A DNA stretch of 64,000 bases from Stichopus chloronotus (Eukaryota; Echinodermata; Holothuroidea; Aspidochirotida; Stichopodidae), in contig SFZH01000008.1 in assembly GCA_021234535.1 (NCBI GenBank), positions 18,391,358-18,455,357 on the forward strand. The letters are read 5' to 3'. Below, piece after piece: positions 55,458-64,000 of this stretch. The translations under genes were made by a program, and so were the position numbers. Under the pieces are notes generated by a model that searched no databases, was not told the DNA's origin, and saw only the letters and a program-made list of their open reading frames with translations. How positions within the stretch are numbered: the first letter of the stretch is position 1; each line of letters starts with the position of its first letter.

Positions 55458-57130
55458 TGCAGTGTGGCATTTTTCAACAAAAAGGAAAAAATGATTTTCA
55501 TGGAATTGAATTTCTTTCTCTACCTCGTTCTGTTCAATGTACTAACAGTGTGTCGTTGTTTGAAACCAGTTTTGCGTAAATGTCAAAACTAACAATAGTC
55601 TTTGGCAAAAAGGTCTTGTCTACATTCCAAATGCAGAGTTGACGTATGTTCCACCTAGATATTCTGTATCAATATGAAATAAGAGAAACATTGTTTTTTT
55701 TAATGTTTATGAATATTAAAACACAAATGTTGCTCCTAAGGTACCCTACTTCTCTATTTCCTTGTTCCTTGATGACTAAGTATTTTAAAGAAGTTTTGCA
55801 ATGAGATTTTCATGAAAGACTATACTTATCAGCACTGTTTTAAATATTGTTACTGATGTACTAGTATGATGTTTACTTTTAGACCCATACTGTCACTCAA
55901 TTAATTAAAAACTTAGAAGTAGTGAATACTGCTAAGCATATTGAAACACACTAGTCGGTACTTGCAAATTAATGGTTCACTTTTAGGGTAAATGCCTTTT
56001 AATGTAGGTATTACATAATTACTTCGTATTTTGTCTTCCGCATTTGTTTTAGTAAGTCGTCCTCTATTGTCTGGGTCTACCTTTTACGAGGAACAATACA
56101 TGATTAACATGGAGGAGAGGTGGACATATTTGGTATTCAGCTCCTTGTACCACCTTGTGCACTACACATTGGACAGGTTGTAAGTACCATTATGACCGTA
56201 GATTGTGCCTTTAAAGACCAAACCTACACTCTGAACAATTTGTCAAAGTTGGTCTAAAAGATGCTACATTTGATTTATCTGTCATCAATACTATTCGACA
56301 CTGTGCTTTTATTTCAAGTATAGAGTTTGGTCTATATATATACTGGGAAGCATAATATAACATAAAGGTATTTGAGTCTTGTGGTTTCTGTTTGTAGACA
56401 TTACTGTTTCATCAGTTAGTTTACTGTAAACATCTGTTAACCTGTTAAATGATATGTAACAATTTTGTAAAAATATCAAGAGTTTAAACACTCCAAGCGT
56501 ATTAAAATGGACTTTTTAGCTTGTCCCTTTTTGTATCTTATGGTTTGGTACATTCAGTCCTATGATGACTTATATACATGACACTATATTACATGTGTCT
56601 GGTTGCAAAATATCGTTTTCCTTATGTGTACTATCCAAAACCTCAACCCTTAATAGTGTTGTTGATTACTTTAATGAATACCTCAAATGCCTAAAAGAGT
56701 GACCTTATAATACGTTTTGATGTATACACTATTTCCCCAGATATCGTGTTGAATTTTTCAGGATGTTAACAATGAAAACGGCTAATTTCTTTCCTTACCA
56801 ACTTTTGTGTTTTATTTGTTTTTCTCCAAGATCATACCAGTAAATGGACTTCACCATGGGCATGGAGTTGCTGTTTAATGAATAATCATCACCTGGAAGT
56901 TAACGTTCACACACCTAGTGTCATTGGTCGTTACATCCCTTATCATTCCTTGATACTAAACTGGTGTCTTTGATACCATTAAATAGACAGTTAGAAACAG
57001 CATGAAGGATATTGAATTGACAGAATTATTCGTTACATTAGCATCAGCACATGAAACAGGGAACTGCGTGACATATGAAAGCATGTTTCCACAATGTACC
57101 AGATTAATGAAGTGTCAGTATGATCGATGA
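55458..57130. other. Non-coding stretch, 3' flank of the death-fold gene
   Basis: AT-rich sequence. It probably contains the 3' untranslated region up to about 55740. No further gene or RNA feature seen. Confidence 0.5.
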
Positions 57131-57237
57131 ATCATACGACAAAGTGCACTGTGTGTGGAGGACAATTTAATATGCTATGTATACCCTCAGGCCTCACGGA
57201 GGGATCAATTTCTGATTAGCTTTACTTTAAGCAAGAT

Positions 57238-57284
<47 letters not shown>

Positions 57285-57592
57285 TAGCTGGGAGTCGCGG
57301 TCTTCATTGATATATTCTCAAACTATTTCAATGAATACACCACTCTGACGAGCTTATGATTTGTTAATAATATAGTTTGAAAATACAAAGAGATTAGATA
57401 TTCGATCCTGATGGCATAGAATAACAACCACCTACCAATGGTTATAGTTACACAGAGATTCTACTGCCGTAGTTAACCTTTTTGTATCTTGCTTAAAGTA
57501 AAGCTAATCAGAAATTGATCCCTCCGTGAGGCCTGAGGGTATACATAACATATTAAATTTTACTCCACACACAGTGCACTTTGTCGTATGAT
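57131..57592. mobile_element. Inverted-repeat element with 110-bp arms and AT microsatellite
   Basis: The left arm 57131-57240 (starts ATCATACGACAAAGTGCACT) and the right arm 57483-57592 are inverted copies with about three mismatches. Directly inside the left arm is an AT array (57239-57283). The central 240 bp contains no coding frame. The right arm runs straight into another AT array (57591-57605). No clean target duplication is visible because the flank is AT repeat. The structure suggests a non-autonomous DNA transposon or an inverted duplication. Confidence 0.7.
57239..57283. repeat. AT dinucleotide microsatellite
   Basis: Uninterrupted AT repeat of about 22 units inside the inverted-repeat element. 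Confidence 0.95.
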
Positions 57593-60446
57593 ATATATAT
57601 ATATACTCTAGCTTTGTTAAGATGTTAGTTCTACTGGTATTGGGAAACCAAGAAAAACAAGAAACCTCTGATGGGATACTTTGTCTAAGAAGCCATTGAT
57701 ATCTCTTGCTAACATGGTCTCTTTATAAAATGCTTTAATAGAACAAGGAAATTAAGAATGTGCCAAATTTCGTGAGATTTTTAAAAAAGAAAAAAAAAAC
57801 AGTAAGATAGTTGAACCCCATTATGTGTCAAGAAGAGAATTGTAAGGCTACTAAATTACATTATTTCTACTATCAGCAGGAAACAGTTTTTTGTCAATGA
57901 TGGTCTTACCTTCATTATCTATTGATGTTAGAGTGGGATATGTATAAAACTTGGGGCTCTCTCAAAGAGCTTGCACTTAGAGAGTGAACAAAGACTGAAT
58001 AAGTATAGGCTTAGGCACGGCATCAATACCCATCGTGTAAACACCATATCTCCAAAGCGGAAGACTAGAAATTTGTAATAAATCTTATGTATTTATAGCA
58101 CAATATTCACAAGACCTCTATTATTTTTGCACACTATATATTGATGATTAGCATGGTTTAATCCCTGTTTAACATCTTGACATGCTCACTTTCAACAACA
58201 GTTCAAATTCCTTTTAAACTTTGTAAAATGAGTATGGTTGAAAGTGTTGCTTGCATCAGACACAAACAACGGTACTACCATTTAACCGTGCACCGTGTAT
58301 GGATGCAGCTTCATGTCTTTGTATATATACTGGTCGTGTATCATTTCCCATCATGTACAGTGGAGCATTGATGGTTTTACGGAGTGGCTACCTGCTGAAC
58401 ATATCACATCTGATATATGTCCAATGGGTAACCCCTCAGATTTTGCACACACGAAGCAAAAAAAAAATGAACAAAACCCTCAGAAATGTTTTCAATCGGA
58501 CGTCCTAATTTTCAAACAGTAGCTCATCTAGTATTCTGACAGCCAATCAGAGTACTTAAGTTGTATGCACTGGTTTCTTGAAAGGTCATGCAACGATTTT
58601 TTTACAGGGTCTCTGTATGCTGCAGCTGTCTTCTTTTATTGTTTGTTCTAGAATGGTTTGAAAATAAAGAGAATCTAACGAAAAGTAAAGTGAAGTCATG
58701 GCATATTGCTACTTACTTTTAGTATTCTTTAATGTGAATTCCAGTACATTGATTGCTATTAAACTCCTTCACTGTCACATTGCCACTGCAGTACAATCAT
58801 GGTCAATCTACTTTGCATTACTCGAAATGCAATCATGCAGTTTCAGAAACTTATTGTCATGACGTTACGATCGTGCTAAATGTCCCATAGACCCTCTTCA
58901 ATGCTCGACTACACATAATTTGCCTATCAAGATTACACGTACCTAATACCCCTGCAATGCCGCTCAAGAAAGCTTAGACATTGAACTGACACACCTGAAC
59001 TACTTTGCAAGATCGATGTTAATTAATTGACCACTTGGATCATCACAGCATGAGGTGATAAAACCGGCCCGAGGCAATGGTGATTTGCAACAAGTTTAAC
59101 CTCGCTAAAACAATCAAGAGGTGAGGTTAGAGGGTTTCTCATGTTAACGTAGAAGATACGGCCTGTGATTTTGGACTTCCATTAGACATTAGGACTTGAC
59201 AAGACTGTTGGCAAAGTGATCGACTCCATATCTAATTCATATGTAGCTCTAACATAATTAATTGAACGCAGAGCTAAAGCTGGTGCAGATCTTCAGAAAA
59301 AGAAGTTCAGAATAAAAGCAATTTCCCTCATATTAAAAACAACTTTGTCGTTGTGATCAATTTCTAAAAGCTGCTTATAGCTTTGATTTTTTATAACATT
59401 TTTAAAGATTTTTAAGAAACTGATTTATTGTCATCGAAGAAGTCGATCATACCTCCTTGATTGCTAATGAAGTTTTCGTATCTTTTTGTACTTTCGTATC
59501 AGAGTGGTTAACGCATTATGTAGTTACTAAAATATAACTTGACCCGACTGGGAGGAGCTTACAATATAGGGAGTTTTTTACTTGAATTGAGAGTGGCATT
59601 AGGTATCCAGAAAGTAGGATGTTTTTTTTATAATCCATCCCCCTTTTTGGGTGACAACTAAGAGAATAAAGATCTGGTACACGAAATAGACACAGCCCCA
59701 CCTTTCAGCCTTGCCTACATGCTTTCTTTAACTATTGTTGTGTTTTCAGCTGATATGGATAGTTGTACCGACGTGCGTTTGGTTTGGTCGAAGTTGTATG
59801 GTTGATACCATTCAGGCTTCAATTAAAGGCAGGTATAGGTTCCAATTTTCCCAACCATCTTCTTCTAAACCTCACCCGTGACAACAGTTCTTTGATATCT
59901 AAGAACGGTTTGGTTATTATTGCATGTCTAGTGCAGTATAGTAGCTTACCCAAAAGTGCTTGTTGAACAGTTGATTAAGTGTACAGGCTGTTGTATGCAT
60001 GATGTTGGAGGCAGGTGAGAAATGTAAAGAAAATCTAAACAAAAGTAAATTTCATCTCTCCTCCCCTGCCACCATGCAAGGAAAAATTCTCAGTAAACAC
60101 ATTATTAAAGGGAAAATACTGTGTTTGTTTTACAGGAAAAAAATCATAATTTTAACAACAATATTCATGAACACAATAAAGATTGTTCAAAATAATGAAG
60201 TCCAGTAGCCTTCTTTCAAGAAAGAAGTTTCTCATTAAAACGCTATTTGGCCAATGAGTAATTAGCACACCTAAACCTTCTAAAATTCAAATGATGCGCT
60301 TTCCAATAATCATCTTATTTTGAGGAAATGAAGCTATTGGTAGTGTTCACTGGTGTATGCTGAAAGTCAAATCAAACAGGATAATGTAAAAACCACAGAA
60401 AAAAGTATTTACTTCTGTGATACAAAATCGCATGAAGCCAACCCAA
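57593..60446. other. Non-coding stretch, no gene recognised
   Basis: Only short ORFs without domains. AT-rich; no RNA gene or further repeat structure seen. Confidence 0.5.
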
Positions 60447-60454
60447 ACAAATCT
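60447..60454. repeat. Target-site duplication ACAAATCT, left copy
   Basis: ACAAATCT directly precedes the foldback element and recurs exactly at 60864-60871 directly after it. Eight bases is the duplication size of hAT transposons and of sea-urchin TU elements. Confidence 0.9.
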
Positions 60455-60497
60455 ATGGCGGGCGAAAAGGGCCACCAAATATGATGATGATATTATT

Positions 60498-60581
60498 TTA
60501 AATACACGTCACTGTACCATACTGACATGTCATTGTTCCTAAAACATACTTCATTGTACCGAATTTATATGTCTATACTAT
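60498..60581 (-). repeat. 21-bp tandem repeats, left arm (4 units)
   Basis: Units at 60498, 60519, 60540 and 60561, each exactly 21 bp and about 60-75% alike. They are the reverse complement of the right-arm units. Confidence 0.85.
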
Positions 60582-60677
60582 GAACAAAAGTGATGATGTA
60601 TCTCCAAGGCCCGTATCTAAGGTAATCATATGCAAATAGCTACAAGTTGAAGGCGGGGCATAGTGACGTATTTTTTT

Positions 60678-60824
60678 AGTATAACGACATGTACTTTCGG
60701 TATAATGACATGTATTTTAAATACAACGACGTATCAGTTTGGTACAGTGACATATATTTTAGGTACAATGACATGTAAATTTAGTATAGTGACATATGAT
60801 TTTGGTATAACAACGTATCAAATA
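60678..60824 (+). repeat. 21-bp tandem repeats, right arm (7 units)
   Basis: Units start at 60678, 60699, 60720, 60741, 60762, 60783 and 60804, without any indel in seven repeats. A partial eighth precedes at about 60657-60677. The frame 60663-60989 is translation of this array and is not a gene. Confidence 0.88.
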
Positions 60825-60863
60825 ATATCATCATCATATTTGGTGGCCCTTTTCGCGCGCCAT

Positions 60864-60871
60864 ACAAATCT
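60864..60871. repeat. Target-site duplication ACAAATCT, right copy
   Basis: Exact match to 60447-60454. Confidence 0.9.
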
Positions 60872-63350
60872 GCTTCAACTGATAAGTATGACCTCACTGG
60901 TGACCCTATCGTGTTACTTATATCCAGGTTCACGTAACTGGCACCACATTTTAATGTGCCAAGACGAAGGAAACAGTGATGATACTTGATAGACTTTCAC
61001 CGTAGAAATACGTATCGTACTGTAAGTTACAGGATGTCACATAAGCACAGTCACAACAGTACTAGTTCAGACGGTTTCTACACTCGTGTTACACCGGCCA
61101 TTCATTCAATGGCTATCACTCCCTGTGTACGTCAATATCTCTCTAGCATTTCTTGTCTTTCCAATCTTTTGCGGAATCCTCTTTGAAGTTCGTATCCTGA
61201 TATCTGTTGAGCCATGTTTCAGAGCGTGATCAAAGTGATTAAGTCAGAAAGCAGAAGACTTTCAATCATCTGTTCTTCCTCAATCCTAAGCGTACCTATG
61301 CTTTTGAAACGAGTCGCCATTGTCATTTAGCGTCATTGATGATAGACTTCTCTCTGTGTAAGTAAATTCGTTTAATGCATTTTATTATTACTAATAAAAG
61401 TATTTGAAGTACAGGTGACATGATTCTCCCACTAGGTGAGGGGGAGCAAAACTAGTCAGGAATTGACCACGACTTATCTCTTCTGTCAACACAATTTGAG
61501 CTTTATTTGCGATCAATAGGCGAAGTATAAAGAATGATTAACTACTGAGGAGATAGAAGCAGGGTGAGAATTGCAAGGAAGAAACCACAGAACACTGAAG
61601 TCACTGACCATCACTAATTGCACTCCTCTGACTTGTGCCTGCCAGGTCGGGGGTCTAATGACTTACGAATATGAGCATTCGAACAGCATGAATCCAATTA
61701 AGAAAAATAAAATTCTTGAACATGAAATTTCGACACTACGCAAGCTAAAAATTGGCATAGCGATACATAGCATACATAGATATCTCCATAAACTGTTTTG
61801 ATGTAGCATCAAATTATTTACATTTTAACACAAAGGTGCGTACTCTTAATCATCATGATAATAATACCCACGTTCCTGAAGCAGCCATCACAAATCAGGG
61901 CCGTAGCTACACGGGAGAGGATGAGCTATGAGCTTAATACACAACTACACTATCTATCACACCAGAGGTGGTATGTAGCTTGCTTTATCTTTGTATGTTT
62001 CTCAGCGATATCTTAAGAAGAGAAGCTTGCATGATGTGATATATGTTTTGTAGGTGAAATGATGAAGGATATTGTGAGGAAGGGCTTCTAATCAGACGAC
62101 GATTTGGGTCAACAAGTATCAATTCGTAAAAAAACAATGTACATATGAATTCAAGACAGAAAACAAGCTTGGACACATATCTAGTGTGCTGGTGTATTCG
62201 TTGAGTACGTATGTTGCCTGTCCGTCATCAACTTAGGTCAACATATTGTAACAGAAATTCGGTGTTGCAAATAACAGAGTGATTTATCCTCTTCCGTAGC
62301 TAATGTTGATTCCTTCTTTGCACAATTGTCGTTTCATGTTTTACCATGATTTTTTTGTAACGGGGTACCGCTCTTCTCCAAGGACCTTTTTTCCAAAAAC
62401 AAGACCCAGATATTGTTTCAGCTCTACGCACGTTTGTTTAACCTTTCCTTTATAGGCGCTTCTGCTACTGCGGAAGCTAGTCAGACGACCTTCTTTGGAG
62501 AAGGCAAAAACTTATTTTTAGAACCACGTGTTGAACGGGTTGGAAGTAAACAATGGTGATTGGTCAATGTTAGGTAGTAGCCCAAACTCCTTGCACGTAT
62601 CTCTTTGTATTTTTTTTGAGTTGGGATGGTGGTTGGGCGTGGCCTAGAAACTGAAAAAGTAGAATTTAACCTGTGATTGACAGGAAGGGGAAAATGAAGT
62701 TGTACAAAAACGAAATGTGCGAGAAAAGGTTGCGGAGAGTTCAAGATAGACCGGGCCAGTTACACGTGTAGACTTAGGAAATTCGTGCGTTATTGGGCGT
62801 CGTTATCTGTGACTTAACGTTAGTGTTTTTCCTTGGATTTGGAGAAATTTTGTGTACGGATTGTGCGGAGTAAAGTTGTGAGGTAAAGTCATTTTTCGTA
62901 TTTCATAAAATCTCGTGTAATGAATCTATGTAGTTGAGAAGTAGAAATTCTACCGTCTTGTTTGCCTAAGAAACTGCTGTAACTGAAAACGCAAAGATTG
63001 TCGTAGAATTTTACAACGTTATGCATTGTAGCTAAAGCAATTTTAAGAAGAGCCGACTGATGACATCTAGTTAACTGTGAAAGATTAACATTTTTATTGC
63101 CGTAAGTCTTGAATGCAGGGTGCCGTAATTTTTAAGAAGTGTAACTCGCTGTGCATAAGACACTCGGAGCACAGATTTTCAATGTTGAGTAGGCCCAGTA
63201 ACGACTGTAAGCTGTAACCCCGAACCTCTGCCGCCGAAAAAGAAATCCAAAAGATCACAGTACAGCCAGTAAAGGAAGAAGACCCCAATAATCGACGCCC
63301 CAGAACAGAACAGATTTCGCACTTGCGAGTACACCGCCAAGACACAGAAA
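60872..63350. other. Non-coding stretch; distal part may be LTR
   Basis: No gene supported. TGTAAC at 62978 is the inverse of the LTR end GTTACA at 63879-63884 and could be the start of a roughly 900-bp LTR, but without a second copy in the window this cannot be confirmed. Confidence 0.4.
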
Positions 63351-63630
63351 CAGATCTCGCACGTTAGTGTGAGGATACAGTTTGTCGCCAGAGTTGCGAC
63401 TTTCACAGAGCTCGCACGTTGCGACAAGACGGCTCGCTGGCAGGGGTTGCGACCTTCACAGATCTCGCACGTTAGTGTGAGGATACAGCTTGACGCCAGG
63501 GTTGCGACTCTCACACAACTCGCACGTTGCGACAAGACGGCTCGCTCGCAGGGTTGCGACTTTCACAGAACTCGCACGTGCGACAAGATAGCTCGCTCGC
63601 AGGGGTTGCGACTTCGACAGGCCTCGCACA
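63351..63630 (+). repeat. GC-richer compound tandem repeat, 108-bp period
   Basis: GATCTCGCACGTTAGTGTGA occurs at 63353 and 63461, a 108-bp period. Within each unit are GGTTGCGAC or GAGTTGCGAC, TTTCACAGA, CTCGCACGTTGCGACAAGA and GGCTCGCT blocks. A third, shortened unit follows at about 63556-63625. The base composition is clearly richer in G+C than the surroundings. It probably lies inside the LTR of the element at the window end (inference). Confidence 0.8.
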
Positions 63631-63684
63631 TTAAAGATAATAGGAAGGCCGTATTGATTGTATAGGGTACACACGACAGTACAG

Positions 63685-63884
63685 TTGTTATTATTACCAT
63701 TCCTTCTTCTTATTCTCTGTTTTCTTTATTTTCGTTGTGGCTCAAAATGCAGTCATTTTAACTATGTTCGGACTGGAGAGAGGTTTTTTTTTAACAAAGT
63801 TTTGTAGACCTGTAAAACAACTCTTTGGCTGTTTATTGAGACTCTGCATTCCTCTGGTCAGTTGAAAAGTCGGCCGACGTTACA
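63685..63884 (+). repeat. 5' LTR end of an LTR retrotransposon entering at the window edge
   Basis: The sequence ends GTTACA at 63884, two bases before a perfect primer-binding site. The start is unknown: TGTTATTATTACC near 63685 or TGTAAC at 62978 are candidates. Only the right boundary is supported. Confidence 0.55.
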
Positions 63885-63886
63885 CG

Positions 63887-63904
63887 TGGTGGCAGCGGTG
63901 GGAT
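63887..63904 (+). promoter_or_regulatory. Primer-binding site complementary to tRNA-Leu
   Basis: TGGTGGCAGCGGTGGGAT is, as far as I recall the metazoan tRNA-Leu sequence, a perfect 18-base complement of its 3' end including CCA. It marks the start of the internal region of a Ty3/Gypsy-type element running out of the window; the remaining 96 bases show no recognisable gag yet. Confidence 0.8.
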
Positions 63905-64000
63905 CAAGACCAGTACCGAAAGAAGACAGAGACAAAAGGGATGCAGAGTTCCTGGTCCACTTCAACAAGTAGTAACACGGACCTACAGCACAGATACAGC

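Larger units (their letters stand above)
60455..60863. mobile_element. Foldback element with 21-bp repeat arms and 8-bp target duplication
   Basis: 409 bp. The terminal inverted repeats of about 42 bp begin ATGGCGGGCGAAAAGGGCC (left) and ATGGCGCGCGAAAAGGGCC (right, reverse-complemented), then run through CACCAAATATGATGATG. Inside, both arms switch to a tandem repeat of exactly 21 bp: four units at 60498-60581 (ending TGTACC, bottom-strand sense) and seven at 60678-60824 in the opposite sense (GGTATAATGACATGT plus six A/T-rich bases). The unique centre is about 75-95 bp. No coding capacity. Both 8-bp flanks match perfectly, so the boundaries are firm. The non-autonomous, TU/foldback-like assignment is inference. 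Confidence 0.92.

Noticed and set aside
60663..60989. 108-residue frame with ITTCTFGIMT-type repeats
   Set aside because: Pure translation of the 21-bp tandem array; 21 is divisible by three, which keeps the frame open without selection.

Overview
This is eukaryotic (metazoan) DNA. It is AT-rich, and its genes either have introns with GT..AG boundaries or are single-exon receptors. BEL/Pao, Ty3/Gypsy, LINE and Penelope-like retroelements and foldback elements are present. Lineage-expanded intronless rhodopsin-type receptors, a multidomain death-fold/ZU5/UPA gene and modular foldback elements resembling sea-urchin TU elements suggest a marine deuterostome, most likely an echinoderm. The species assignment is inference; no ribosomal or mitochondrial marker is present.

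Layout. 0-2.5 kb: non-coding, ending in a foldback element (1702-2517) whose arms are TCGAAA-type repeats. 4.6-5.8 kb: intact intronless GPCR on the minus strand. 8.97-17.46 kb: complete, very young BEL/Pao retrotransposon on the minus strand, with nearly identical 1160/1159 bp LTRs, an uninterrupted 2007-residue gag-pol and a 5-bp target duplication GAGAA. 20.8-24.7 kb: several short-unit repeats. 27.2-29.5 kb: decayed Ty3/Gypsy element (primer site, gag, protease) that stops abruptly next to the 3' remnant of a Penelope-like element (29.55-30.04 kb). 32.9-34.05 kb: second GPCR, clearly a paralogue of the first and on the same strand, broken by one frameshift. 37.4-40.6 kb: decayed APE-type LINE. 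43.0-55.5 kb: a gene of about 14 exons on the plus strand. 57.1-57.6 and 60.45-60.87 kb: inverted-repeat elements, the second with an 8-bp target duplication. 63.3-64.0 kb: GC-richer tandem repeats, then an LTR end with an 18-nt tRNA-Leu-type primer site, so another LTR element starts at the window edge.

The most interesting locus is the 43-55.5 kb gene. Joining exons by splice phase gives about 1327 residues: beta-propeller, DED-like fold, long charged coiled coil, second DED-like fold, ZU5, UPA, third DED-like fold, and a short UBA-like C-terminus. ZU5-UPA followed by a death fold is the layout of UNC5, PIDD and ankyrins. The propeller, the coiled coil and two further DED-like folds in front of it form an architecture I do not recognise. 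Three single-base insertions, two in the ZU5 exon and one in the last DED exon, break the frame, so this copy is either a recent pseudogene or carries assembly errors.

The two GPCRs and the death-fold gene are the only convincing host genes. The rest is transposon-derived or featureless non-coding sequence.
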